Source: Rutpela maculata (lineage: Eukaryota; Arthropoda; Insecta; Coleoptera; Cerambycidae). From it: a stretch of DNA of 64,000 nucleotides. The notes under the pieces were generated by a model. That model was not told the origin of the DNA. It made no database searches and saw only the letters and a list, made by a program, of their open reading frames with translations. Within the stretch, counting starts at the first letter, position 1. The number at the start of each line of letters is the position of its first letter. Below, in pieces: positions 29,181 through 41,261 of this stretch. The stretch is taken from assembly GCA_936432065.2 (NCBI GenBank), contig OW386285.2, positions 365,739,249 to 365,803,248 of the forward strand, in the 5' to 3' direction. Position numbers and translations under genes: made by a program.

Positions 29181-30686
29181 ATGAGCGATAATGACGAGTC
29201 TTTGGATATTGAATAAGCTGCTGAAGCTGCGCTATCCACGTTAGTGCCCGAAAAATCGAAAAATTTATACGAAAAAACTTACAACGACTTTGAAACCTGG
29301 GCCAAGGAAAAACATATTGAGAATTCTACAGAAAAGGTATTACTAGCCTATTTCTTGAAGCTATCCAGTACCCTAAGGCCGTCAACTTCGTGGAGTAAAT
29401 ATTCGATGCTCCGCACCATGATTTATCCGAACAAAAACGTAGATATTAGCAAATTTACAAACCTAATTGCATTTTTGAAGAGGAAAGCTTCCGGATATAA
29501 GCCAAAGAAATCAAAAATATTTACAAAGCTGGAAATATAATGATTTATGAAACAAGTCGATGATAAAAAATTCCTGTTAACCAAAGTTGTTTTAATCGTT
29601 GGAGTATTTGGAGCATGTAGGAGGGAAGAAATGACATTTTTGACAGTAGGATGCCATTAAAGATTGTCAGTCATTGATTAGTAGTCTTTTATTTGCATGA
29701 GGATCAGGTCATTTCTGAGTCTGGTCACATAATTCAGCAGTTTGTCATATTTTATTTACAACTGATCTAAAGTCAGAAGTAATCAGGTCAGATCCCCCTT
29801 CCCGATGCTGATCCACCCCGCACAGGATACTCACTTCTGAACTTTTGGTTAGTTAAGTGGTGGGGTAGAAATACGACGTTTTTGGCAGTTTTTTCGGAGA
29901 AATTCTAACCTAAAAATATCGAAGAATGAAATGCTACGTACAATCCTACAAACCAAGAATATTAAATTAGTTGTCAAAAGTCAAAACAAAACTGTTTTAT
30001 TTTATTTGCTTCAAGTCAGGTCAATTTTGACCGGGTCAGATGTGACCCAAATGAACTAATCCTCATGCAAATAAAAGACTACTCTCAGTGTCAAAATTCC
30101 GAACACAAAAATTCATGTTCCAAGAATGTTTACGATTACTGAGAGATCAATAGATGGCATCAATTTTTTAGATATATTTCGTAAGTACGCAAAACTTCGT
30201 CCACTCAATACGACACATCAGCGATTTTTCTTGACATATCGAAGTAATAAATGCTGTACCCTGCCAGTTGGAATCAATACAATTGGAGGTATGCCAAAAA
30301 ACATAGCGGAATTTCTTGGACCCTCCAACGCCAATGAATACACTGGTCATTGCTTCCGGCGCAGCTCTGCAACAATGTTGGCAGATTGTGGAGCGAACAT
30401 GATACTTTTAAAGCGACCTGCAGGTTGGCGATCAAGCTCAGTTGCCGAGGGTTATATCGAAAAATCAATTGAACAGAAAAACGAAATAGCAAAGAGAATC
30501 ATAGGGCAGAAAGATACGCCAAGTAAGAAATTAAAAGAAGTTCACACAGAAGCGGAAACCAGCAGCATTGCCAGTACTAGCAATTTATTCGTTCCGACTA
30601 CAAGTACTTGCATTGCTCTTACAGAAGAGAAGCTGGATGCCTTTAGTATTCACGGCTGTCTAAAAAGTCAAACTTTAATGTCGTGA
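29181..30686 (+). pseudogene. Crypton tyrosine-recombinase transposon, broken
   Basis: The first ATG (MSDNDESLDIE) is followed by a stop at 29,214. A frame at 29,244-29,540 then reads YEKTYNDFETWAKEKHIENS, typical of the recombinase N-terminal helical domain. The same frame continues past a double stop (29,538-29,543) into GVFGACRREEMTFL with the first catalytic Arg. A MITE interrupts at 29,680-30,083. The second part, 30,126-30,686, contains the HxxR box GHCFRRSS (His near 30,348) and the nucleophile Tyr in AEGYIEKS (near 30,453). All key catalytic motifs survive as residues, but stops and the insertion make it inactive. Confidence 0.85.
29680..30083. mobile_element. 404-bp MITE inserted in the Crypton
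   Basis: The ends AGTAGTCTTTTATTTGCATG and its complement form about 25-bp perfect inverted repeats. It has no coding capacity. The target duplication was not clearly resolved. It splits the recombinase domain between the Arg and His-x-x-Arg motifs. Confidence 0.8.
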
Positions 30687-31114
30687 AGTGAGTTAAGAAA
30701 TGTCATGTTTTTCTGACGTTTGAAGAAAAATTACGTTTATGCTAAAATTATACTCAGAGATGTGGTAATTTCTAAATTGTTGGTTCATTTATGATACAGA
30801 AATACATTTGGGTTTCGGATCCCGTTTCAAACATACGTATAAAATGTACTTTTATGATTACTTTCTTAAATTTATCGTAATAAACAAGGTCTTCATCATC
30901 TCAGCATTTCTTAGTTAGTTTAAGATAAACGAAGATGTTGATTTGTTATCTTTTTTCCTACATTCCTGAAGTAATGCACAAGGCATATTTTAATGCGAAT
31001 CCTTTTTTAACAGACTTCATAAAAAATGAAAAAGGAAGGATTTCTCAGTCCGACCGTATGTATGTTTGTATTTTATCTCCATATAGTGTAGTGGAAGTAA
31101 TAACTAGTGGAAGC

Positions 31115-31836
31115 ATTATACTCTTCGCCGATTTACTGAGCTTTTTATATAATTGTTACACATTCTATAGGATACTTTTCGCAGTTTTCTTGTATATAAT
31201 GTTAGTTTTTGGACATTCTAAATTTTGTGATACCAACTTTGTTGTAAAAAAAAAATATATGAAAAAAAATGAAAAAAAAACGACCACCCTCTTTGAGGGA
31301 TTCGAACACACGGCCTTTGGATTGAAAGGCAAAACTTTAGCCATTGGACCATCACACATTACTATAAAAATTGTCCCTAATGTATATCATTCGAGAATTA
31401 TTTTTCAACGGATTAGATATTTTATTATAAAATATATATATTAGTAAAATGTATGAATAAAACAAAATCATAGAGAATAACATTTCGCAAGATTTCTATT
31501 TAAGTACAAGTAACAAAATTTACGACATTTTTTTTAAATCTAAATGATTAATAACTTTTTTATTTACTGATTGATATTTTTCAAAAATAATATGCTGCTT
31601 CCTCTAGCTGACGCCAATTTACTTTCCAAAGTTCAGTACAATTGGACTTTTCTTTCTTAAGTTATCGTGCTTACAAGAAATGTGACGGACGGACGGACAG
31701 ACGGACATTTTGAAAGTTGTTCAGAATTCGTTCATTAACACAATGATATGAAACTTTTTTTCTCTACGAGCGGTATTTACTGTTTTATAAATGTGCCGAT
31801 CAAATGCATACTCTTCGTTTTTGCGAAGAGTATAAT
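31115..31836 (-). mobile_element. 722-bp inverted-repeat element carrying a tRNA-like segment, copy 1
   Basis: The ends are ATTATACTCTTCGC and GCGAAGAGTATAAT. On the minus strand a tRNA-like stretch at about 31,370-31,295 has GGTCCAATGGCTAAAG (A-box-like) and GTTCGAATCCC (a good B box) followed by an A/T-rich tail. A GGACGGACGGACAGACGGAC simple tract lies near 31,685. The copy at 59,836-61,302 has the same internal order. The long frame 30,935-31,444 is chance. Confidence 0.7.
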
Positions 31837-32120
31837 AATTTAATCAAAAATATTTTGTTCAAATAGGCTTAGAATGTCTTGAAACGTCGTGATTTTACAT
31901 CATTAACACTAATAAATACAAATTTCACGGCATGAAATGGATAGAGAATGTTCCCAGAACATCGCGGCAACTACCAAAGCTGCTTGGAAGTGAATTCAAC
32001 TTTGTGGTGATATTTCAGTAACATGAGTTAGTCGCTACCATCGTTCGTCACCTTCAAATTCTAAAAGGTCGTCTCACTGGTAACTACGTTATCCCCGTGT
32101 ACTGGAAAAGCTATATAGCT

Positions 32121-32774
32121 ATAGTTTTCTTTATTCTGTTTGATTGTCATCATATGCCATTTGTTTCTTTTTCTATTTTTGCGACTAGGACACAACTGTG
32201 TAAATAATGTGAATTCCTTCTGTTTTGTTTGTAGTAAATTCGAGGTTCCGAAAAGTCGAAAAAAAAATCAGCGATAAAATAAAAAATATTTATCTAAAAT
32301 GTTATGGTATGGAAGTAGTGGATAAAGGATTTCCACGGGTTCCTAGCATTATATGTAGCTCTTTTTATAAGACGTTGGACAAATGGAAAGAACGTTAAAA
32401 AGTAAAATATAAAAATCCAACAATATGGAAGGGGCCTGGAATCTGTGAAGTGCAAGTGCAAGTGCAGGTTGTGCAAATTTCTTGTAGCCCTATACTCATA
32501 GGAAGCCAAGTTTCCCACTTCACTATAGCTGCGGTTGCATGATAACGACTCCCGCGGTCTCGCTTTCCCAACCTGATCGGCCGCCGATACTGGGGTTTCC
32601 CTCTCCTGCATCGTAAACTCTTTCTCTACTTTTGCCATGACGGCATTTTTTTACCTAGGAACTTAGCCGAAATAAATCGTTGCCCGCCGTCACCACGTGG
32701 AGGTGTCCTAGTCGCAAAAATAGAAAATGAAACAAATGGCATATGACAATCAAACAGAATAAAGAAAACTATAC
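32121..32774. repeat. Foldback with about 72-bp arms
   Basis: The arms 32,121-32,192 and 32,704-32,774 are inverted copies (GTTTTCTTTATTCTGTTTGA and TTTTTGCGACTAGGAC). The 510-bp spacer has no recognised gene. Confidence 0.75.
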
Positions 32775-33194
32775 AATTCTAAACAGCTCTAAGGAAAAAA
32801 AGTAAAAAATCATCAAGAGAGGGAGGGTGTAGGTAAATGTTAAGTCCAAACGATATTCCTCTCTCAACAGAGCAAACTTTTTCCGAAAAATTTTTCCTAA
32901 AAATGTCACTGTTCAGTAATATTTTCCTTTAGATACTTGAAAATTTAAAAGTTACCCATCTCCGCTTACTAGGGTTGATGAGAATATATGCTGAAATGAT
33001 ATTTCTCTATGAAGTTTGCAGATTGCGCTTTAATTCTGACTACGGTATTGTGTTCAGCTCGTGAAAATACGTCGGAAACAATATGTTCAGATATTATGTA
33101 GAGCAAAGTCAATTTCGGGCTATGATTCAGTCATTTTTGGGTACGTTTTCATCCTAAATATGGATTTTACAAGATATTCGATAGTCGCGCATAA

Positions 33195-33500
33195 ATTCTG
33201 ATCTTGAATTCGGTTTCAGTGTCCCAAATTACGTATAGATATAGTGATCGGTTCATGTAAGCTTTTTATTTACTTGTTTGGGATTTTTCGGGCATTTTTT
33301 AGATGTTTTTTGAGATTATGTCAAAATTCCTAACTGATCGGTTAATTCTGACCTCATATTCAGTTTCAGCGCCCCAAATTACGTATAGATATAGTGATCA
33401 GCCCATTTAAGCTTTTTATTTACTTGTTTGGGATTTGTCGGTCATTTTTAAGGTGTTTTTTGAGGTTAGCAAAAATGCAAGAGCCAATCGGGCAAAACGG
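33195..33500. repeat. Tandem duplication, 150-bp unit
   Basis: Two units share CCCAAATTACGTATAGATAT, AGCTTTTTATTTACTTGTTT and GGTTTCAGTGTCCC-like phrases. A more diverged unit may precede them from about 33,020. Confidence 0.8.
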
Positions 33501-33540
33501 ACATCGGATTCGTGTTCAGCGGATCAAAATGCATGGGAGT

Positions 33541-35990
33541 ACATAGATAGATAGATAGATAGATCTTTATTGGTCATATATACATAAATTATGTTTAGAC
33601 ACGTCAAAAAATATGGCAATAAAAACCAACAAAAAGTGGTTGTCTTCAATAGAAAAAAAAAGTACACAATAAATAAAACAAATAAATAACAAAGTAGAGT
33701 AAATAACAATAAAGCACATAGAATAACAATCATTATCACACACATATCAAGTTTATAAAATTAAACGAGAAAAATCAGTTGACAAGAATTCGTCAAAATC
33801 ATAGAATGCATTTTCAAAGCGAGTACAGTCAAGTGTTTGTACAGCAATCGATAACACATTGAAAAATTTTACTGCATAATAGCAGGTGCCATTTCTGGTT
33901 TTTGAAAGTCGGAAAAAATCCAAATATATATTGCCCCTATTACGAGTTGAGTGCGTATGTGCACTTTCACATGTTATGTAATTATTAAGGTTATTTTTAA
34001 CATGGACAAGGCACTGCAGTATATAATTACAGGGTAAAGTCAGTATCTTAAGGCTTATAAAAGCATCCCTACAATCATCTCTATATGATAGCCCAGCGAC
34101 GATTCTGACAGCCTTTCTTTGCAGTGAAAAAACTGTTGAGGTATGTGCCGAGTGGCCCCATATTAAAATGGCATAAGTGAGGGAAGATTGAGTTATTGCA
34201 TGATATGCCATTAAAACCGTTGACTGTGACAAACAGTTTTTTAAATTGCGCAATAAGAAAATATTGCGTGATATATTCTTGCAGATGTAGGACGTGTGTT
34301 CCTCCCATGTTAACTTACTGTCCAAGATAATGCCCAAAAATTTAACGCAATGAGAGCTCATTTGTACAGAGTGCTGTCTTAAAGAAAAAATCATAGTCTC
34401 TGTTTTATCATCATTCAATACTAACTTATTGTTTAAAAACCAGTTGTGAACCATAGATAAACTGTTTTGAGCTTCTGATAATAAAGTGTTACAATCTTTA
34501 TGGGAATGAGCCAATGTTGTGTCATCAGCAAAGAGAGTGAAGTTTGTTGAGGGACTACTGTTTGGCAAATCATTAATATAAATAAGAAACAAAACCGGTC
34601 CCAAAACTGAACCCTGAGGGACACCAAATTTAATATCAGTGGTACCAGAGTTAACATTATTAAAATGAACAAATTGATGACGATCAGTCAAATACGACAT
34701 AATCAATTTTCTGCTACTCTCAGAGAAATTGTAAAATTTTAGTTTGTTCACCAAAATATTGTGAGGCACACAGTCGAAAGCCTTACTTAGGTCTAAAAAT
34801 TGCACATGCACCTCCGATTAAAGAACTTATATCTAGATACATAACAGGCTATCTTTTCACTATATACCTTGTTTGCTCCTAACATAGTCACATTATATGT
34901 CCATTAAAATGGATAGATGAACATCACATCCCATAGGCAACAGTGACGTTGTGTGTGTAGAAAATGTGTAGAATGGTAAATATTTTCATTAAAATGAATT
35001 ATTGCAATTCCTGCATTACCGGCTTTTTATATAACGTGATGTAGGCATACGATATTACAGTAAGATAAAACAGTAAGATAAATATCTATTGAAAGGATAT
35101 TAAAATTTAATTGCTATTTACTGTATAGCTGTAAACTGAACTTCATCATGTTACGACTATGGAACGATCGATTTTCTTCTTTTCTAAACTGCTTTCTGCA
35201 AACGGCACAGCACTTCACTATTTATTTGCACAAAATATATTGTCACTAAACTGTGTAAATATGAATAGAGAATATTATTTAGGTATTAAGCAAATCACAA
35301 CTTAAAATAAAATTACTTTTTCACCATTTTTTGATCGGAGAACACGAAGAACATTTATTGACATTAATGGCCGAACTGTCAAACTGATATTATGATAATC
35401 GAACTGAAGCCGATCGTGTACGAGCGGCCGCGAATACGCCGATGGGCCAATCAGCAACTTATGGGAAGAAGTGCCTTAGAATGGGAGTCTCTCGGGATCA
35501 TAAAATTCATGCCATTATGTATCTAGATATAAGTTCTTTAATCGGAGACATGCACCAATTCTTTGGGCTCGAAACCTTCATTTATTACATTTACCAACGA
35601 ATTAATTGCTACGTCGTTGACAATTTTGACCTGAAGCCATATTGACAACTATTGAAAAGATTACAATTTTCAAAATAATTTGTGATTTGAGATTTGAGAA
35701 TTACCTCAAAGATTTTGGCAAATAATGGCACGATAGAAATAGGCCTGTAATTTGCCGGATCATCAATACAGTTTTTTTTTAAATAAAGGTGAAACACTTT
35801 TGACAGTTTAAGACATTTTAGAAACACATTCTTTCTAATGCATTAATTAATTAATTCAGTGAGTGGAATGATAATAATATATTTAATACAATTGAGAATA
35901 TATCAAAATCCCCATAGGTCTGCCTTCTAGCACTCGACTTTTTTTTGTGTGCCTGTGTAATTAATTTATGATCAATTTCTCCCTGGTCTG
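33541..35990 (-). pseudogene. Non-LTR retrotransposon 3' half, interrupted by a MITE
   Basis: Read on the minus strand, the frame at 35,827-35,609 gives NYRPISIVPLFAKIFEVILK and YGFRSKLSTT. After a 736-bp insertion it resumes with VQFLDLSKAFDCVPHN, GVPQGSVLGPVLFLIYINDL and the catalytic LFADDTTL, and runs to a stop at 33,753. The 3' end has AATAAAG and a (TCTA)n tail at 33,541-33,565, as in LINEs with microsatellite tails. The second part (34,811-33,753) is uninterrupted for 352 codons, so the copy was young when the MITE inserted. Upstream similarity fades near 35,990. Confidence 0.88.
34812..35547. mobile_element. 736-bp non-autonomous DNA transposon, copy 2 (inside LINE)
   Basis: This is an inverted near-identical twin of the element at 27,792. 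It has the same 33-bp ends and the 8-bp duplication ACATGCAC at 34,804-34,811 and 35,548-35,555. Taking out the element and one duplication restores continuity of the reverse transcriptase coding sequence, which confirms the boundaries. Confidence 0.93.
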
Positions 35991-36738
35991 ATGGGAAGTA
36001 ATTGAACAATCCTTATTAACACATGTTTACATGAAGACAAATACTGGTACCCAGAATTTCACATTCTTCTTACTCCTTACTATTTTATAGCTCATTAAAT
36101 CGTTTTATATGTGAAGTCCGCTGGACAGCATGTCCACGTCAAGAGAAGCTTGTTAGTTTTTAACTTGGGAATACATAAATCATCCCGATACTAGAATACC
36201 AAGATCGATTAAAACGTGCTATGCTTGTTTTATTTCTGTATTTGATCGTAAATGAAATTAAAATGGTAGCCGTAAAATTAGAGAAAGAAAGTTAGGGCAA
36301 CGCCTCGCTTTCTTGTGAAGTACGTGATGTTGTAAGGATTCATTGTGTGAGGTTAAAAAGCGCATATTTCATATCTGCATTTGTGCATGTGCATAATAAT
36401 ATTTTAGAGAATGAGTGTCTCGACGTTGCCACCGGATTCCGCAATATGTTTTAATGAAATCATATACAAAAAGACTGTCGTAAATCCTGCCATTGAAATT
36501 TCTTTCAATGAGACGTTTACTCTGCAAACTGCCATATGATATTTACTGCTAAATTATAAAGTTGTAAAGATTGCACATTGCAGCTCTTTCGGTTTTGTTT
36601 GTTCATTCATGTATGCAGTTCGTTTTTACTGATTTATTTACTGTATTCTTCTTAATTTATTCGCTAGTCTGTCATTACAATCCTGTATAGTAAAATATTT
36701 TTTTCTACAACTGTCAAAAAAGGCTATGTTTGCGCATT
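35991..36738. other. No gene recognised
   Basis: This is non-coding AT-rich sequence between the LINE and the palindrome at 36,739. Confidence 0.4.
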
Positions 36739-37512
36739 AATGTCAGTGTCTAAAATGAGACATTTTTTCATTGACATTATTTTTTTTGCGTTACCATGAC
36801 ACCGTGCGCAAAATATTTTGCGCATTAGGGTGCAAAATATTTGGCACATCACATATTATTATTGCCTATTTTTTATAATTTTTAATGTATACATGAGAAT
36901 TAAACAAACATCTAGTTTAAAAATATTTATTGTTTTATCAAACAAATCAACTGAAAGTATGGTTTTAGTTTAATCAAATGAAAGTTGTAGAAAAAATATT
37001 GTTTGCATCTCGAGTGCAAAATACTTTGGTGACTCGGCTGCGCCTCGTCAAAAAAACTTTCGTTCTCGATCACCAAAGTAGTATTTTGCATCCTAGATAC
37101 AAAAATAGTTATTTTTGTATCTACTTTGGTCATCGAGAACGAAAGTTTTTTGACGAGGCGCAGCCGAGTCAAAAAATCGTTCGAGATCACCAAAGTATTT
37201 TTCACTCGAGATGCAAACAATATTTTTTCTACAACTTTCATTTAATTAAACTAAAACCATTAATTAAAAAAATCATACTCTTTTTAAAATAAAGTAATTT
37301 AAAAAATTCTACTTTCAGTTGATTTGTTTGATAAAACAGATGTTTGTTTAATTTTCGTGTATACATTAAAAATTATAAAAAATAGGCAATAATAGTATGT
37401 GATGTGCAAAATATTTTGCACCCTAATGCGCAAAATATTTTGCGCACGGTGTCATGGTAACGCAAAATAAATAATGTCAATGAAAAAATGTCTCATTTTA
37501 GACACTGACATT
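36739..37512. repeat. 774-bp palindrome (foldback or long-hairpin element)
   Basis: The ends are AATGTCAGTGTCTAAAATGA and its complement. Arms of about 385 bp match through GCGCAAAATATTTTGCGCA-type segments, GGCAATAATA, GTTGTAGAAAAAATATTG and CTTTCGTTCTCGATCACCAA, around a centre near 37,115. The two ORFs of equal length on opposite strands are only mirror readings of the arms. Transcription would give a very long hairpin RNA. Confidence 0.88.
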
Positions 37513-37952
37513 TGTGGAAAATAACTAATTTGAATTCGATCCATATGTATATATACTTTTTTTGTGTTTGTCAACCTTTACTCTAGGTTGACTTAAACGA
37601 TTTCTATGAAATCCTTTCAAACTGCAAGGTGTGACTCGGTGGTGGTTCCATAATAATGGGGAACTTGCCCATTTTTTTGAATTTCATTAAAGTGTGTGTT
37701 TATGTATAAAAACACGCCACACCGAATATCAGCTGTTAAATCGCAGTACTTACTTTGCAATAAATAATTAAAGTGGAAATCCTCGCGAAAAGCACTGTGA
37801 TGTCATTGGGTGAAAACTAGTCTCGCGTAGTGTCCCTTAGATGACGTACTTTAGCCGAGCGGTACGTTTTCACCCTAATTAATAGACTGGGCGATTCGCT
37901 TTGAGACGTCCGCATGCGCATTTGCGTTTTAGTTCTGTCATAGAGTAACACC

Positions 37953-38543
37953 TAGTGATGGGTCGAACCAGCTATTTTTGTGTAGCAGCTACTTCTGCTA
38001 CTGCTATTTTCATTTAGCAGTTAAAAATAGCTGCTATTTTAATAGCAGCTATTTCTTAGCATTAGTTGTTTTGGCTAAATGGCACGTATTAACAAATAAC
38101 AAATGAAACTTATAAAAAAAATGCAATTGCTGTATGGATAGTTAAATATGATTAGTTTCAAAAGAAATATAAATTATCTGTATAACATTTATTAGTTTAT
38201 TTTTTATATTCCTCTAAAATATTTGAGACTAACATAATCATATGTTAAATATTATTAAAATAAAATAGTTTTACATGAATTACATATTCCCTTCCTAAGT
38301 GCTGCGTGGACCCGCTTGGCCGCTGCTCGCTCTAGCGGAAGGAATGTGCATGCAGTGCTTGTGCTGTTACTGCTATTGGGCCGACGCAGCCTGCTTGTGT
38401 TGCTGCAAAGGCGTGTTGGCACTCAGCGAATGATTTCAACCTGCTATAAAAGAGCTATTTATCAGAGCTCGTAACAGTTGCTACTGCTATGAAGCAAATA
38501 GCAGTTAAAAAATAGCAGACTGCTATTTAGCAGCCCATCACTA
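37953..38543. mobile_element. 591-bp hAT-type MITE
   Basis: The ends TAGTGATGGG and CCCATCACTA are flanked by the 8-bp duplication GTAACACC (37,945-37,952 and 38,544-38,551). AGCAGCTATTTTTA-like motifs are repeated in both subterminal regions, as is usual for transposase binding sites. There is no coding capacity. Confidence 0.88.
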
Positions 38544-38673
38544 GTAACACCTCCTAACCTAACTCTCGTGTTTGCGTTTGCTTGTGTGAAAACGTGGTGC
38601 TGTGTATTCACGTGTGCTATTCGGCGTATTTTGAAGGTTTTGTTTAGTTTATGATTCTGTTTTGTATTGAGAA

Positions 38674-38871
38674 ATGGAAAATATTTATTATAAACACTGT
38701 ATAGTGTCACTGTGTAATAATACAACTATTAAATCAGCAAATAAAATTTTTATTCGCGTGCCTAAAGATAAAAATCGCCGATCAAAATGGCTAATAGCAT
38801 GCAGAAGAAATAATATAGGGGATATTTCTGAAAAGAACAACGCCACTTATATATGTGAAGATCATTTTAAT
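38674..38871 (+). CDS. THAP-domain exon (first exon of a THAP-type zinc-finger gene)
   Basis: Sixty-six codons encode an almost complete THAP DNA-binding domain. Ligands are C9 and C14 (HCIVSLC) and C61/H64 (YICEDHF), with the invariant W39 (SKWLIACRR) and the conserved Pro in RVPKDKNRR. The coding sequence runs straight into a strong donor, AAT then GTAAGTAT (intron from 38,872), in phase 0. Unspliced translation continues to 38,973 but loses family resemblance. No second exon was found downstream before the repeats begin. It may be a host gene or a P-element-like transposase exon; the spacer between the Cys pair and the C..H pair is normal. Confidence 0.75.
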
Positions 38872-39129
38872 GTAAGTATATTAAGTATAGCCAAAATACC
38901 AAGAATTGCATTTTTAGATAAGATATTATATTACAGGTTACAGGTCAGCTTATTTTATTTTACTATTGAATAATGTCATAAACTTTAATTGGTTTAAATA
39001 CTATCTTTGTTTCTAACTATCAGTGTATGTATGAAGCCATCATAAACATATCTACACTAGGTAAATTGTCTGATTGTCCTTTTGAAAAACCTGCGTCAGT
39101 AATTTTTAACTAATGTTTACCACACAAGC

Positions 39130-39319
39130 TTATACCGTGCGTGTAATTTCCCATTAGGCATGTACATTCACGTAGCACGATAGATATGACAACATAGCTG
39201 CCGTAAATTCCTCCGTCGAGCGGAGTATCCCAGCCTGTTATTTTATTTCAGCCAGCTGGCACGTGCGATGTTGTAATTTTACTCCCTATGCCTAGCGTTC
39301 GGCTACACGCACGGTATAA
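39130..39319. mobile_element. About 190-bp MITE with TACCGTG ends, copy 2
   Basis: It begins TTATACCGTGCGTGTAATTT and ends CTACACGCACGGTATAA. It is an inverted copy of 20,799-20,990 with moderate divergence (shared CCCATTAGGCATGTACATTC). Confidence 0.75.
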
Positions 39320-39715
39320 AAATAACAAATATCACTTAAAATCAATGATGTTTTTCCAACGAATACGTATCGGCTATGGGCTTTTACACGGAGTAGTATT
39401 TAAATTTTCGGTTAGGTTGTGTTCACTGCTAGTTGTTTCTGACAAATGCATATGCGCGTGCGGAATTGTCAAAGCCAAAGCAGAATCGGCGTCGCTTGAC
39501 GCCGTCGTCCGACTTTCTCTATCTGACGTCACGTTTCCAGACTGGAATTTTTTGTTGTCTATGGGGTTTTTAATGATGTTAGTTTACGATTTTGAGTATT
39601 TTAATTCAATTTTATTTTTAGGGCAAGTTCCCTATTGCATGAAGACGTCTAGTGTAAGGTGAACAAAAATTGGAAACATGGATTTTTTACTAGTCAAGAA
39701 TTTAGCGAATGCCCT

Positions 39716-39738
39716 ATTGATTGATTGATTGATTGATT
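39716..39738. repeat. (TTGA)n microsatellite, likely LINE tail
   Basis: About five and a half TTGA units. On the minus strand they follow the GC-richer block 39,739-39,960 and may be the (TCAA)n tail of a short LINE 3' fragment. Confidence 0.6.
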
Positions 39739-41261
39739 TACCAGCATGCGGTAGGCATTGCTGCTACTCCCAGGTATACCGCTGGGCCGGCTACGTCCAC
39801 GTTGGATTGGAATTGATCCATGCTTGTTGCCAGCAGCGAGAGCCACATGGCGCATGGTATAGGAGTATGGGATGGGCTGGGCAGTGTTTAAGCTTCTTTC
39901 TTTGTGTTTTTGCTTCTGCACATCTTCTGAGTTTTCATGGAAAATTGAAGAACCTAGAAAATTCCGGGAATTTTAAAAATCCTAACAAAATCATGGAAAT
40001 CTCAGGGAATTTTAAGAATTTTGCAAAAATCAGGGAATTTTGAGTCAGAATATGAAGCTGTTTACGAGGTCCCACTGTTATTTTAAATTATTTTTAAATT
40101 GCTACTTTTTTTATCAAATAATCAAATCAAATAAAATTATTGTTATTATGTGTTGTTGATACACATTTTTTTTTGTCATGGAAAACCTGTAAAATTCAGA
40201 GAATAATAAGTCAAAACTAAACGGGATCAATTATTTAAATAAGGTATGATTTGCCATTCTTACAATTTCACACTAACCCCGCCATAACATTTTTTTCAAT
40301 TTGTAGCCAATCAACGTAAAAATTCTTTCACGAATAGCAGCAATGAATCAATCCTCAAATTGAAAGAAATTTTCTTTATAGTTTTAGCTCATACTTGACA
40401 AGCAGATCGTAAATAAGAAAGATCATTCTAGAAGGCTCAGACTATAGGCGGGAGTTTGTGCTTTATTTAATGGTCCTTCTCGGCATAGGTTTAAAATCAA
40501 TGAGTAGCTAGGGAGACGTGTCTATATCGATTAGGGCCCTTTGTGTGAATCTTCCATCTCTGCGTTTTCGTCATATCTCACCTTTGTCTTGCCACTTTCC
40601 ACACGAATAAAAGACTACTTCAGATCATGATTTTGCATTTGTAAAATATTGGACAGGTATATTAAATTATAGAAATTTGTTAGACAAGATATATAAAAAG
40701 TAATGCTGTTGTTCTTTATTTATAATCAAGATATGCTCGAAGCAAGCTAATTAACTTTGTATACAGGGATTTCGTAAAGTAGTGGATAAATTTGACAAAA
40801 AGTGTACAATTTTTTTTGGGGGGTCGCTCGGACATGTCAAAAGGTTCATAATGAATGCCATCGTTTTTTGTAAGTCTTCACAGAGCTATAACTTCGCCAT
40901 TTCTTTTTTAAATGGCAGCCCCATTTTTTGTTACGAAATTTGAAAGAGCACATTTTTTTACATAATAAGTAAGCATCGATGTAGGTTGCATGTGGGAATA
41001 TTTAAGAAAAACTATCGTGAAATTAAAAAAAAAACACTAACTTTACTATAAATGAAGAAATTTCAGAAACAACTAAATTAAATGTTCGAAATTCGCAACT
41101 TGAAAGTAACCAAGACGACTGAGAATTTTTTTAATGCTTTCGGTGATAAAAAGCTGGAATCGTCTTCGTTAGAATATTTTTTTTTTATTTATTTTTTCTT
41201 GGATGTATAAATTCCGATGTTTGCTTGACTATAATTTTCACACGTAATTTGCGCAAGCATT
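39739..41261. other. No firm gene; repeat fragments
   Basis: A GC-richer block at 39,740-39,890 has minus-strand coding-like sequence without a recognised family. At 39,955-40,040 a GGGAATTTTAA-type phrase repeats about three times. The stretch 40,770-41,261 is likely the 5' part of the Tc1/mariner-like element. Confidence 0.35.

Noticed and set aside
31295..31370. Functional tRNA gene on the minus strand
   Set aside because: Good B box, but the arms do not form a normal cloverleaf and the segment is part of a dispersed repeat.
30935..31444. 169-codon + strand frame
   Set aside because: It crosses a repeat boundary and the tRNA-like segment; composition is non-protein-like.
36927..37292. 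Two 104-codon frames on opposite strands with similar proteins
   Set aside because: They are mirror readings of the palindrome arms.
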